Part shown: positions 1-8,446 of the stretch, piece after piece
How positions within the stretch are numbered: the stretch's first letter is position 1
How the letters are laid out: each line of letters begins with the position of its first letter
Assembly: GCA_021205695.1 (NCBI GenBank)
Contig: JAJPXB010000082.1
Location: 1 to 34,610, forward strand
Length of the DNA: 34,610 nucleotides
Reading direction: 5' to 3'
DNA from: Clostridiales bacterium
GTDB taxonomy: Bacteria > Bacillota > Clostridia > Oscillospirales > Oscillospiraceae
The notes under the pieces: generated by a model
What the model was told of the DNA's origin: nothing
The model's database searches: none
What the model saw: the letters and a program-made list of their open reading frames with translations, nothing else
Position numbers and translations under genes: made by a program

Positions 1-1004
1 ACGGCAGCGAGAATCACCACAATCACAACAGCTGGCAGGGCATTCATGCCGCCGCTCTCGGTATCATCCTCAGTGGTCTCGGTGTCTTTCGCCTCGAAAG
101 CCTCCGCTTCCTCGTCAGTGACTGCGCTGGCGTCAGTTTCGTCGGTGCTGTCTTCGGTATCCGTATCGGTGCCGAAGACAGAGGCTTTGTATTCCTCTAC
201 ATCCTCCTCATCCATCAGGGCCAGCAGGTCGGCCTCATCCACCTGGTTCAGAAAGTGAACGGTCTCCTCACCCTCATCATCCCTGTCGATAATGATATAG
301 AAGTAGTTGCCGCTCTTTGTGACCACCGTGATAAACTGCTTGCCAGTGTCCTCGTCCGTGGCGGTATCAATATCGTCGATCAGGCTCAGATTGCCGTCCG
401 GGGTCAGTGCCAGGGAAGTATCATCGGTGTCAGTGGTATTCTGCATCATAAGGCTGAACATCATCAACAGGAGTGTTTCATCCATGCTGTCCAGTTCGCT
501 GTCCTCCGTTTCCTCTGTGGTGGCCTCTTTAACCTCCAGATAGTCGCTGTAGACATACCCGGTCTGGCCGTCCACTGTCACCTGATACCAGCCGTTTTCC
601 TCATCGAGAACTTCCACCTCGGTGCCGTTGGTCAGCTTGCCGATCACGTCATAGTCCATGCCAGCGCCGGAGCGCAGGTTCAGGTAGCTAGTGATGCCCA
701 CCACTGTGCCGGTCAGCGTGGTGGTTTCTTCCTCATCCTCGGCCTCATCTTCACTGTCCACTGTCCACGACCAGTCGCCGTAGGTGTAGGTGGTGGTGCC
801 GTCCTCGGAGACGGTCACTTCCAGGGTCGGCTCTGTATCCTCCTCGTCGGTGTCCTCTTCGGATTCCACAGTGTCCGTGCTGACTTCGGCCTCCGTGGTG
901 TCCTCCGCATTGGCGTCGCCCTCCACATAGGCAAAGGCTGTGGTGGAGAACATCCCCACGCAGAGCAGCAGGGCGGTCATAACAGAAATGATTTTAGTTC
1001 TCAT
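1..1004 (-). CDS. DUF4366 (CD1107-family) ICE protein with SH3 domain, 3' end outside window
   Basis: The frame runs off the window edge, so at least the C-terminal end is missing. The start is ATG at 1004. A second in-frame ATG lies at 1013, but GAGGAGG abuts that one and sits 9 nt from 1004, so 1004 is preferred. A hydrophobic segment at residues 5-25 ending in a TAFA site looks like a signal peptide. Then come an acidic Thr/Glu/Asp-rich stretch, a bacterial SH3-like module (LNLRSGAGMDYDVIGKL about residues 95-150), and another acidic region. A hydrophobic segment at the very edge (LPAVVIVVILAAV) is probably a C-terminal membrane anchor. The start overlaps the end of the DUF4315 gene by 11 nt, suggesting translational coupling. 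In CTn4/Tn1549-type ICEs this family lies at the end of the T4SS block. I infer an extracytoplasmic, membrane-tethered role near the cell wall; the exact function is unknown. Confidence 0.8.
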   Translation of the reverse strand, partial: MRTKIISVMTALLLCVGMFSTTAFAYVEGDANAEDTTEAEVSTDTVESEEDTDEEDTEPTLEVTVSEDGTTTYTYGDWSWTVDSEDEAEDEEETTTLTGTVVGITSYLNLRSGAGMDYDVIGKLTNGTEVEVLDEENGWYQVTVDGQTGYVYSDYLEVKEATTEETEDSELDSMDETLLLMMFSLMMQNTTDTDDTSLALTPDGNLSLIDDIDTATDEDTGKQFITVVTKSGNYFYIIIDRDDEGEETVHFLNQVDEADLLALMDEEDVEEYKASVFGTDTDTEDSTDETDASAVTDEEAEAFEAKDTETTEDDTESGGMNALPAVVIVVILAA

Positions 1005-1263
1005 GTGCTTCATCCTCCTCATAATCGAAAGATTTCGTGGTTTCCTGTGCCTTGGGCGTCTCCGGCATGGTCTCCTTCACCATGCGGAGCAGCTCTGCAA
1101 GCTGGTCAGGGGTCAGGTTGTAGGAGTGGGTGATGTCGCAGATCTCCGTATTTTCCTGCTCCCTGTAGCGTGCCTCCAGCTCCTTCGTTTTGGCCTCCCA
1201 CTCCTGCCATTTGGCACGGGCTTTCTCCAGGTCCGCACCGATCTTGTTCAATTTTGCGCTCAT
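994..1263 (-). CDS. DUF4315 family small coiled-coil protein
   Basis: This 89-aa protein has a charged N-terminal helix (residues 1-40, K/E/A rich, coiled-coil-like) followed by a segment on initiation and helix-forming residues, YNLTPDQLAELLRMVKE, and an acidic tail. It matches the size and style of the DUF4315 proteins found between the CD1108 hydrolase and the CD1107 protein in CTn4/Tn1549-like ICEs. GGAGG precedes the ATG by a short spacer. It lies 36 nt downstream of the hydrolase gene and overlaps the next gene, so it is part of the T4SS operon. No enzymatic motif is seen. A structural or assembly role in the conjugation machine is inference from position only. Confidence 0.75.
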   Translation of the reverse strand: MSAKLNKIGADLEKARAKWQEWEAKTKELEARYREQENTEICDITHSYNLTPDQLAELLRMVKETMPETPKAQETTKSFDYEEDEAHEN

Positions 1264-1299
1264 AAACGCCTCCTTCTTGTTAATGGAAGGCTTCTCCGG

Positions 1300-3690
1300 T
1301 CACATCCCAGGAAGCCTTGCAAAGCAGTAAAAATGTTGCTGCCAGTACGATGTGTTGATGCTGCTGACCTGGCACGGGTTTCCACAGTGGATCATCTGCC
1401 CATTCCCCAAGTAGATTCCAACATGGCTTGCGCCGCTGGTGGAATAGGTTCCCTGGAAGAAGATCAGGTCTCCCGGTTGTGCCTCCGACGAAGATACCTT
1501 AGTGCAGATGTCCAGCAGACCGTTGGCGGTGAGCCGCCCCACGCTCCAGCCTGCGCCGCAGTTGTTGATACAGTAGGACACGAAGCCGGAGCAGTCGAAC
1601 CCACTTGGGCTGTAGCCGCCCCACACATAGGGAACGCCCAGGTACTGATACGCCTTGGCGATCAGCAGCGCCGCCTTGCCGGTGGCATCGCCCACATCCA
1701 CATCTCCGAACAGGTTTCCTTCTCCCACATCCAGATAGAAATAGGGGTTGAAGCTGGTGCTGTTGTAGGTGAAGGAGATGGTCAGCACCCCGGAACTGCC
1801 CACCTTGCCGATGGCCTGCCCGTTGGTCACTTCCTCGCCTGCGGATACGCTGATATTTTTCAGCCCACCCAGCTTGATGATATAACCGCTGTCGTTTTTC
1901 AGAGCGACGGTGCCGCCGGATACCGATTTGACGGTGCCGTCCATGACGGAAAGCACCTCTGTTCCGGTGGGAACAGTCACATCCAGGCTGTCAGAGGACA
2001 CCACGCTGGTGCCGCTGCACCGGTAGCCATACTCGCCGGTGATATACAGGTGCCAGTTGAAGTCCAGAGGAGTGCCGAAAATGACCCGGTTGCCCTTGGT
2101 CTCCTGGTAGATGTCGTACATCTCGGCCTGTTCCTCATCCAAACGGCTGGTCAGGATACTCTCGAAATCGGTGACGGTAAGGGTCACATAGCAGACCTTC
2201 ACGGTCTCCGTGGTGGTCACTTCGATGGATTCCCCGTCGCCGCCTGCATAGTAGGCTTGCCAGGTCTGATGCCCGTGAGCCAGAGCCTCCGAATGGCTGT
2301 CATAGTAAACGTCGAAGTCCACACCGTACCGGGCAAAGTTGCCGGTGTCCTCCACTGTGTAGAGAACGCCGTTCATAATGATTTGTGTCCCGATGGGGAC
2401 GATGGGGTTGGTTGCGTCCACCGCTATTGTGTGGTTGGCCGTGGGATACACCCCGGAGGCGGTCGCTCCGCCTGCCCATTTGCCGCAGCAGATGGAGCAG
2501 TTGCAGTAGCCGCTGGTCACGACTTCACCGATATACTCACCGGCCTGCACGGTCTTTGTCACTGTCCGGGTCTCGTTGGCAGTCTCCACATCCAGGTCAT
2601 ACTGGAGTGCGAAGATGGCGTCCAGCTCGGATTTTACCTCGCTGAACGTGAAGTCGCCATACTTGGCACACAGATAGCTGATGAGCGCCGTGGAATCATG
2701 ACCGATCTCTCCAATGCTGTAATTGAACTCATCACAGTTGGAGTGGGTGGATTCCATGTTGTTGATCTTTTTCTGTAGCTGTGCCTCCAGTTTGGTGTAG
2801 TAGGCGTCGGCTTTGGTGATCTCGATGTCCTCCGCTGGCCAGGATGTGGCCGTTACAGACGTGAGTATACCGCCCGCCAACATGGAGCAGGACTGGAGCT
2901 GGGTGATCAGCAGAAGCACCACCAGGCACAGAAGCAATGCGACCTTCACGCCGCTGCTGTTCTTGGTGAAGAAGCCCTTTATCGTCGCCAGCACAGATTC
3001 GCCCTTTTCTCTGGCGGATTCCACCGTTTTGGCCGTTCCCGCTGCGGAGGTGGTGGTCTTGCCGGTCTGCGCCGCCGCCCGTGTTGCCGCATACTCCTTC
3101 TTGATTTTCTGTTTCTGCATCCACCGGGATAACGGGTTGGTAGTAGCCTCCGGATTTTCCTTCAGGTACTTCTGATATAGCGCCTCCACGTTGGCATTGT
3201 CCGATTTCCGAACCAGCTTTTCCGCCTTTTCATACTTTCTCAGCTTGTTGGAATAGACCGCCTGCTCGGTCACATGGGCGACACCCTCTACAGCTTCCTC
3301 AGACTGGTGCGCTGCCTGTACGCCCACATTGTCATCCTCATACTGACTGATTTGCTTATGGGCAGTACCGGAGACGGTATCCAGCGGCGCTTTTGCAGCG
3401 GCGTGTTTCCCCCTGGCCTTTGGTTTGGGGGCCTCCACCTCCTCGATTTTCAGCTTGCCGAACCGCAGCTTTTCTTTGCTCTTAGCGGCAGCGGTGGATT
3501 CCCGCCGCAGCTTTGTTTTTTTACTGCCAGCGGTGGCAGGCTCCCGGCGAAGCCTGCGCTTTGTCGGGAGCTTTGCATTGGCCTTTTCTGCCTTGTCCGC
3601 CGCCTTATCCGCTTTGGAGGCTGCTTTTGCCACCTTGTTGTCTGCAAGGTCGTCCTCGGTGAAGCGGAGGCGTACAGGTTTTTCAGCCAT
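1300..3690 (-). CDS. CD1108-family conjugation cell-wall hydrolase (3D + M23-like + NlpC/P60)
   Basis: A 796-aa membrane-anchored peptidoglycan hydrolase of the conjugation machine. It would open the wall for the transfer channel, as VirB1-type or TcpG-like proteins do. The first 240 residues are Lys/Ala-rich and likely cytoplasmic. One membrane segment lies near residues 249-272 (LLLCLVVLLLITQL). Then come a Cys-rich 3D-like fold (about 390-470, with AVDATNPIVPIGT), a degenerate M23-like beta domain (about 560-660) that lacks a clear HxH zinc site, and a C-terminal NlpC/P60 domain with Cys700 (FDCSGF), His756 (SHVGIY) and a third polar residue near His768. ATG follows GGAGG and directly abuts the TAA of the VirB4 gene. 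The domain set and neighbourhood make the family call firm; the muramyl-bond specificity is not visible. Confidence 0.88.
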   Translation of the reverse strand: MAEKPVRLRFTEDDLADNKVAKAASKADKAADKAEKANAKLPTKRRLRREPATAGSKKTKLRRESTAAAKSKEKLRFGKLKIEEVEAPKPKARGKHAAAKAPLDTVSGTAHKQISQYEDDNVGVQAAHQSEEAVEGVAHVTEQAVYSNKLRKYEKAEKLVRKSDNANVEALYQKYLKENPEATTNPLSRWMQKQKIKKEYAATRAAAQTGKTTTSAAGTAKTVESAREKGESVLATIKGFFTKNSSGVKVALLLCLVVLLLITQLQSCSMLAGGILTSVTATSWPAEDIEITKADAYYTKLEAQLQKKINNMESTHSNCDEFNYSIGEIGHDSTALISYLCAKYGDFTFSEVKSELDAIFALQYDLDVETANETRTVTKTVQAGEYIGEVVTSGYCNCSICCGKWAGGATASGVYPTANHTIAVDATNPIVPIGTQIIMNGVLYTVEDTGNFARYGVDFDVYYDSHSEALAHGHQTWQAYYAGGDGESIEVTTTETVKVCYVTLTVTDFESILTSRLDEEQAEMYDIYQETKGNRVIFGTPLDFNWHLYITGEYGYRCSGTSVVSSDSLDVTVPTGTEVLSVMDGTVKSVSGGTVALKNDSGYIIKLGGLKNISVSAGEEVTNGQAIGKVGSSGVLTISFTYNSTSFNPYFYLDVGEGNLFGDVDVGDATGKAALLIAKAYQYLGVPYVWGGYSPSGFDCSGFVSYCINNCGAGWSVGRLTANGLLDICTKVSSSEAQPGDLIFFQGTYSTSGASHVGIYLGNGQMIHCGNPCQVSSINTSYWQQHFYCFARLPGM

Positions 3691-6126
3691 TTATGCCTCC
3701 TTCCCGGCAGACAACTCAGACACCTCGGACAGCTTCGTGGTCATGATGCGGTACAACTCCGTATCCTGGGGGAAGTGGTCTACAAAGGGCAGGATCACAT
3801 TTCCGTAGAACAGCAGTCCCTCGCCCTCGCCGGACTGGGTGACATAGGAAAGCTGATGCGGCGAGATGCCGAGCTGCTTGGCCAGTATCTGCCGGTCTCC
3901 GCTGGCCTGGTTCAGCATGATAATGAAGTCAGAGTTTTCAAAAATGTTTTCAACTTCACGGCTGGAGAGGAGGTCTTTCACGTTCTGCGTAATCCCTGTG
4001 GGGACGCCGCCCCACTTTCTGAACCGCTTCCAAATCTCCACACTGTACGCCGCCGTCTGCTCCTCTTTCAGCAGCAGGTGGAACTCGTCCATATAATAGC
4101 GGGTAGTCTTACCCTCGCTGCGGTTGGCCGTGACACGGCCCCAGACCTGATCCTGTACCACCAGCATCCCGATTTTCTTGAGCTGCTTGCCCAGCTCCTT
4201 GATGTCGTAGCAGACAAACCGGTTCTGGATGTCCACGTTGGTGCGGTGATTGAACAGGTTCAGGGAGCCTTTCACATAGATTTCGAGGGCAGTCGCCACA
4301 TGACGGGCTTCTTTTTCCTCCTGTTCCAGCAGGGCATGGTACAAGTCCTCCAGCAGCGGCATATTCTCCGGCACCGGGTTCTCGAAGTACTTCCGATAAA
4401 TCTGGTGGACACAGCGGTCAATAACCGTCTTTTCAATGGGCTGCAAGCCCTCTTTGCCGCCCACGATCAGCTCACAGAGCGACAAAACGAAGTCACTCTT
4501 GAGGGCGATGGGGTTATCCTCCTCGGAGTAGTTGCTGTTGATGTCCATCGGGTTGATATACTGCTTGCTGGCCGGGCTGATTTTAATGACCTGCCCGTTC
4601 AGCCGCTGCACCAGCGCCGCATACTCCGCCTCCGGGTCACAGACGATGATGTCATCATCTGTGGTCAGAAACGCATTGGCAATTTCCCGCTTGGCGGCGA
4701 AGGATTTGCCTGCGCCGGGGGTGCCGAGAATCAGTCCGTTGGGGTTTTTCAGCCGCAGCCTGTCCACCATGATAAGGTTGTTAGAGAGGGCGTTCAGCCC
4801 ATAATAAAGGGCGGACGGGCTGTCCTGGAACAGCTCCTGGGTGGTGAATGGAATAAAAATCGCCGTACTGGAAGTGGTCAGCCCCCGCTGAATGTTGATC
4901 TGGTTATCCGCCAGCGGCAGGCAGCTCATGAGCCCCTGCTCCTGCTGGAAGTCCAGCCGCCGCAGATTGCAGTTGTGCTTCTGCGCCAGAGAGGAAATCC
5001 GGAACACATTGGTCTCCAGCTCCTGCTCCGTGCGTCCGGTGGACAGGACGAGGAACGTCACCAGGAACATCCGCTCATTCTGGCTCTGCAACTCTTTCAA
5101 GAGTGCTTTCGCATCTTTTCCATAGGTGGCAAGGTCACTCGGAATGATGTCCATGTCATACCCGGAACGGACGGCCTTTTTCTGCTCCTCGATCTTGCTT
5201 CTGTCCAGCTCTGTGATGGTGCGCTTCACCGTCTTGATGGCCTTGTTCTGGTCTACCGACTGAATGTGCATCGTCACCACCTGGCTGCTGTCCACGTCCA
5301 GAAAGTCTTTCAGCAGCCGGTCACTGATGTCTGAGGCGGTGATAGCCAGATAGGACATGGCTCCGTAGAGGTTCCCCATCGTGAACGTCCTGCTCTTGAA
5401 GGAGAAGGACGTGGGGGCGATGAAGTCCTTCACGGACAGGCCGGATTCCGGGAGCCACTTCCAGTCAAAATGAAACTTGTCCGTGTCTCCCATGTGGAAC
5501 ATATCGTGCATCAATGCAAGACGTTCCTTGCCGCTCAGGGCTTTTGCTCCAACACCCAGACGGTGAAAATTGTTCAGAATGTCGGTCTGCACATGGTCGA
5601 GCCGGGGCTTGGCCTGCCGCATGGTCGCCGCCTCGATGCCGAAGGTCAGGTACTTGGTCTTGGTCAGGCCGTTGTTGCCCTTCTCCAACTGAGATTTCAG
5701 CATCTGACTGTACTCTGCCCGGACATCATCGAAGCCGTCCCTCTGATACGGGATACGGATGCTCTTTTCAAAGCTCTCCGCATCGGTGTTCATGTTCATA
5801 AAGGACAGCTCGAAATGGATAGAGCTGTCGAAGAAGTTCAGGAAGGAACACCACTCCTCGAAGATGGCGCTCTGGTCTTCCTGCTGGGCAAGCTGATAAT
5901 TGATGTCCTGGAACTGGATGGCCTTGGTGTAGTAGTTGCCCCGCACCCGGCAGATGCCGTCCGGGAACATCCGCTCAAAAGGGATGGACTGCTGCGCCGT
6001 TTTCGGAACCTTGCCATCCGTCCGGTTCCGTTCGATCACTGCCCGGATCTGCTTCTGCTCTTTAGGCGTCAGATTTGCGGGCAGTTTTACGCTTTCCGGC
6101 GTTTTCTTCTTTGCTGACAATCGCAT
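3691..6126 (-). CDS. VirB4-like conjugal transfer ATPase (CD1110 family)
   Basis: An 811-aa T4SS motor ATPase that powers assembly and substrate transport at the inner face of the membrane. The N-terminal half (residues 1-440) matches the CagE/TrbE/VirB-type scaffold region. The ATPase core has Walker A GTPGAGKSF with Lys474 and Walker B RYYMDEFHLLL with Asp680/Glu681, followed by the FRKWGG and GITQNVKDLL segments typical of VirB4. The length is normal for the family. The ATG at 6126 is preceded by AAGGAGG only 3 nt away; an in-frame TTG two codons later has a better spacing and could be used instead. The gene overlaps the end of the PrgI gene by 65 nt and its stop abuts the hydrolase start, so it sits in the middle of a coupled operon. 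Confidence 0.93.
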   Translation of the reverse strand: MRLSAKKKTPESVKLPANLTPKEQKQIRAVIERNRTDGKVPKTAQQSIPFERMFPDGICRVRGNYYTKAIQFQDINYQLAQQEDQSAIFEEWCSFLNFFDSSIHFELSFMNMNTDAESFEKSIRIPYQRDGFDDVRAEYSQMLKSQLEKGNNGLTKTKYLTFGIEAATMRQAKPRLDHVQTDILNNFHRLGVGAKALSGKERLALMHDMFHMGDTDKFHFDWKWLPESGLSVKDFIAPTSFSFKSRTFTMGNLYGAMSYLAITASDISDRLLKDFLDVDSSQVVTMHIQSVDQNKAIKTVKRTITELDRSKIEEQKKAVRSGYDMDIIPSDLATYGKDAKALLKELQSQNERMFLVTFLVLSTGRTEQELETNVFRISSLAQKHNCNLRRLDFQQEQGLMSCLPLADNQINIQRGLTTSSTAIFIPFTTQELFQDSPSALYYGLNALSNNLIMVDRLRLKNPNGLILGTPGAGKSFAAKREIANAFLTTDDDIIVCDPEAEYAALVQRLNGQVIKISPASKQYINPMDINSNYSEEDNPIALKSDFVLSLCELIVGGKEGLQPIEKTVIDRCVHQIYRKYFENPVPENMPLLEDLYHALLEQEEKEARHVATALEIYVKGSLNLFNHRTNVDIQNRFVCYDIKELGKQLKKIGMLVVQDQVWGRVTANRSEGKTTRYYMDEFHLLLKEEQTAAYSVEIWKRFRKWGGVPTGITQNVKDLLSSREVENIFENSDFIIMLNQASGDRQILAKQLGISPHQLSYVTQSGEGEGLLFYGNVILPFVDHFPQDTELYRIMTTKLSEVSELSAGKEA

Positions 6127-6475
6127 CTACCTCCTTATACACTTGGTACTGCCGCATGAGAGCGGCATAATAGCAGTCCGTCTGATAGGGGCGGACTTTT
6201 GGTCGAATGAATGTTGCCTGAATGAAATGTTGTGCGATGACCTCCAACGGCTGACCGTCCTTCTCGTACATGGCGAGCAGGAACAGGGGGAGCATGATGA
6301 CGATCATGCCCATCGTGGCGAGCGTTGCGTTGCCGATGCTTTTCAGGGCAAAAAAAGACGGCACTCCAATCAGTGCCGCCGCCCCAAAGCACACAAGCTG
6401 CCGTTTGGTCAGGTTGAAAAACACCTTGGACTTTACCCGTGTCAGGTCACGGGGTACGGATACATAAGCAGCCAG
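6062..6475 (-). CDS. PrgI-family T4SS membrane protein with probable CTG start
   Basis: A 137-aa protein with two adjacent hydrophobic segments (about residues 28-70), like VirB3/PrgI proteins that partner VirB4 in Gram-positive T4SS. A start at the internal GTG (6424) would drop the first 17 residues, AAYVSVPRDLTRVKSKV, which are the typical conserved N-terminus of this family. Reading upstream in frame, the only codon with a good ribosome site is CTG at 6475: AGGAGG followed by 9 nt and then CTG. No ATG, GTG or TTG lies in frame between that site and the upstream gene. The 3' end overlaps virB4 by 65 nt. Family call is good; the CTG start is an inference from the N-terminal sequence and the Shine-Dalgarno position. 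Confidence 0.82.
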   Translation of the reverse strand: MAAYVSVPRDLTRVKSKVFFNLTKRQLVCFGAAALIGVPSFFALKSIGNATLATMGMIVIMLPLFLLAMYEKDGQPLEVIAQHFIQATFIRPKVRPYQTDCYYAALMRQYQVYKEVDAIVSKEENAGKRKTARKSDA

Positions 6476-6497
6476 AAAAAAATACCTCCTTCCTGGG

Positions 6498-7364
6498 TCA
6501 GTGTGCGTTCATCACTGACTTTGCGAGGCTACCGGTTTTGAATAAGGTGAACACCAGCAGCACGGTGTAGCCGACGATCCCCCACAGGGATGCGATAATA
6601 TCATCCGAAATGGCCACAGACTGAATCAGCACCGCATAGATACCCACACACACCAGGATCAGGAACCCCTGGAACCCCAAAGCGATGAGGGAGCGCAGGT
6701 AATTCTGCCCGATCTGGCTCTGCTCCCGGTTGCCGAAGGTGGCAAAGGGGATGGGCGCAAGGCTGACCATGAGATAAATTTCCACCATCCTGCCGTAGAC
6801 GATGACAAAGATGACCACTGACAGGGCGGACATGGTAAACTGGATGAGGAAGGACTGTAAGAACAGCCCCAGCAGCGGCCCCAGCTCCATTTCCAGCAGC
6901 GTGGCCTCCAGCGTCTCCAGCATTTCAGCGTCCACAGCGGTGCTTGCAGTAATCAGACTCCCGCTGGAATTGATCACGCTCTGCGCCACGTCGAACACCG
7001 CCATCGTGATATTGAAGCAGTTGGTGATCAGCATGACGGCGACGAAGGTCTTGAAGACCCATTTGAAGAATATCCACGTCTCGAAGTTGGCCAGATTGTT
7101 GTGTTCTATGAGGAGCTGGATCAGTTCCCAGCAGCAGATAAATGTGAGGATGATGCCGGCTATCGGCATGATGACCGATTCTGATAGGTTCTGAATGAGG
7201 GAGAAGACTCCCGGCGAGAAGCTCGCCGGGGTCGTCCCCACATCCGAGGCAATCGAGCCAACCTGTGTGTTCACCGAATCAAATAGCCCTGTCAGATTAT
7301 CCATGATAGCACCCACCAGCAGCTCCTTCAGCCACTGAGTGATCTGCTCAAGAATTGCGTTCAA
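6498..7364 (-). CDS. VirB6/TrbL-like conjugal transfer channel protein (CD1112 family)
   Basis: A 288-aa polytopic membrane protein with about five or six hydrophobic helices (for example PIAGIILTFICCWELIQLL, LSVVIFVIVYGRMVEIYLMV, FLILVCVGIYAVLIQSVAI). The amphipathic N-terminus, WLKELLVGAIMDNLTGLF, is typical of the CD1112 type in CTn4/Tn1549 ICEs. It is likely an inner-membrane channel component of the T4SS. The start codon is TTG at 7364 with AAGGAGG 9 nt upstream. It lies 22 nt upstream of the PrgI start and about 80 nt downstream of Maff2. No catalytic motif is expected or seen. Confidence 0.88.
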   Translation of the reverse strand: MNAILEQITQWLKELLVGAIMDNLTGLFDSVNTQVGSIASDVGTTPASFSPGVFSLIQNLSESVIMPIAGIILTFICCWELIQLLIEHNNLANFETWIFFKWVFKTFVAVMLITNCFNITMAVFDVAQSVINSSGSLITASTAVDAEMLETLEATLLEMELGPLLGLFLQSFLIQFTMSALSVVIFVIVYGRMVEIYLMVSLAPIPFATFGNREQSQIGQNYLRSLIALGFQGFLILVCVGIYAVLIQSVAISDDIIASLWGIVGYTVLLVFTLFKTGSLAKSVMNAH

Positions 7365-7441
7365 TAAGGACTACCTCCTTCCGGAGACGGCCACGGGCAC
7401 TTGAACCACACCCGTGACCGCCAGTGATACGGTGTGACAGA

Positions 7442-7657
7442 TCAGCCGAACAAGCCGGAGAGCAGCGGAACGAGGGTGATACCGATGAGGGCGACACCGC
7501 CGCCCGCCATAAGCTGCTTCATTCCCTGGGACTTGGCACCGGGGTTGTCGTTGCCGTAACCTTCCAGCAGGTTGATGGCACCCCAGATACCGAGGCCAGC
7601 GCCGAGTGCGACCACGAGGGTCTGGAGGACAGAAACAGCAGAATTGAAGAATTCCAT
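7442..7657 (-). CDS. Maff2-family small membrane protein
   Basis: The 71-aa product starting MEFFNSAVSVLQ has two hydrophobic helices (residues 7-28 and 48-70) around a polar loop, EGYGNDNPGAKSQGMKQ. This pattern is characteristic of the Maff2 proteins that precede VirB6-like genes in Tn1549-type ICEs; pilin-like or channel roles have been guessed for such VirB2-sized proteins. The ATG at 7657 agrees with the usual length but has no Shine-Dalgarno sequence. An in-frame GTG at 7753 would add 32 residues of unconvincing sequence. Translation may be coupled to short reading frames in the leader (7765-7829). It is the first substantial gene after the terminator at 7867-7919, so it probably has its own promoter. 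Confidence 0.82.
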   Translation of the reverse strand: MEFFNSAVSVLQTLVVALGAGLGIWGAINLLEGYGNDNPGAKSQGMKQLMAGGGVALIGITLVPLLSGLFG

Positions 7658-7764
7658 ACCGATAATCGGAAACCGGACTTGTTTCAGTAGGTCGTTGTGT
7701 ACAGGAAGCAGGAAAGCAAGCCCCGATTTTCGAGGCCCAAATCCGGTCTCCACTCCTTTCCATT

Positions 7765-7829
7765 TTAATTTTTTTGATACGCTTTCTGTTTCCTGTGTGT
7801 CATGGGGTGGGACTGCGAATCCGCTTCAT
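7765..7829 (-). other. Two overlapping mini-ORFs in the Maff2 leader
   Basis: ATG at 7829 has a perfect GAGGAGG 7 nt upstream but encodes only nine residues (MKRIRSPTP), ending at 7800. Its TGA overlaps the ATG (7803) of a second frame of 12 residues (MTHRKQKAYQKN), whose TAA at 7765 lies 1 nt before another ATG (7763). This chain could be a leader peptide or coupling device for Maff2, or just the remains of a damaged 5' region. I see no independent support for the peptides being functional. Confidence 0.25.
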
Positions 7830-7866
7830 AAAGCCACCTCCTCAGCGAAAAGCCCTGTTTTTGGGC

Positions 7867-7919
7867 AAAAAAAGAAGCCCTCCCCGCATATCCCGTTCAT
7901 CCACGGGCGGGGAGGGCTT
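7867..7919 (-). terminator. Rho-independent terminator between the VirD4 block and Maff2
   Basis: A perfect 13-bp stem (7875-7887 paired with 7907-7919, AAGCCCTCCCCGC arm) is followed on the minus strand by CTTTTTTT. It lies just downstream of the 159-aa gene ending at 7934 and divides the T4SS locus into two transcription units. Confidence 0.85.
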
Positions 7920-7933
7920 GGTTGCTGTGCGTC

Positions 7934-8413
7934 TTATCGGGAGGCGTCCTTGTTGCGGGCAGCACGTTTGGGCGCTGTGGGTGCCGTCTGCGCCGCCGCT
8001 GTCTGTTTGCTGGAGAGGTCGGAAAGCACGGAATCCCGGCTCTTTTCCTTATACGCCTCCAGCATGGATTTCAGCTCGGTGTTGGGAACCATCCGGCTTT
8101 CTCTGCTCCAGATGTTCTTGCCGTTTTCGTTCTGCCCCTGCAAGACCGGGCGGGAAACCTTGGTCTGGCCGTCCTCCGGCAGCTTCATCCAGACGCCTTT
8201 GCCGAATTTGTTGTCGTGGATCATGCCGGGTGCGACCACAAAGGTCTGCCAGGGGCGATGATCGTTTGCGGACTGATTGGGGATGCTCACCTGCACCAAC
8301 TGCTTGCCGGATTTAGAGGTGAACGGTTCTCCCACCAGCCCTTTGCCGAACTTGATGGTCACTTCCGGGCGGTCATTGCCACCCGTCGCCGTTGTGCGGT
8401 CATTATCAGCCAT
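7934..8413 (-). CDS. Conserved-looking T4SS-locus protein of unknown function
   Basis: I do not recognise this 159-aa protein. Residues 15-100 look like a compact beta-rich domain (VTIKFGKGLVGEPFTSKSGK, VQVSIPN, WQTFVVAPGMIHDNKFGKG, VWMKLP), which could be an OB-like or SSB-like fold, though that is only an impression. Residues 100-130 form a charged helix, and the tail is Ala/Thr/Lys/Arg-rich and basic (PKRAARNKDASR), compatible with DNA contact. No signal peptide or membrane segment is present, so it is cytoplasmic. It lies 33 nt downstream of the VirD4 gene and is followed by a terminator, so it is the last gene of the upstream unit. A link to substrate DNA handling near the coupling protein is plausible but unproven. 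Confidence 0.65.
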   Translation of the reverse strand: MADNDRTTATGGNDRPEVTIKFGKGLVGEPFTSKSGKQLVQVSIPNQSANDHRPWQTFVVAPGMIHDNKFGKGVWMKLPEDGQTKVSRPVLQGQNENGKNIWSRESRMVPNTELKSMLEAYKEKSRDSVLSDLSSKQTAAAQTAPTAPKRAARNKDASR

Positions 8414-8446
8414 AGCGAACTCCTTTCCGGGCGATAAGCCCTTTTG

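Noticed and set aside
3274-5334. Long plus-strand frame opposite VirB4 and the hydrolase
   Set aside because: It is antisense to two genes with firm motifs and shows no family features.
7371-7763. 130-residue minus-strand frame overlapping Maff2
   Set aside because: It starts at an ATG in the leader but is Arg/Pro/Cys-rich and out of frame with the conserved Maff2 sequence; only its start codon is mentioned as part of the leader.
7811-7820. A third copy of GACTGCGAAT, as in the recombinase-flanking repeats
   Set aside because: Only 10 bp match, in a distant leader region; a 10-bp match somewhere in the window is not surprising.
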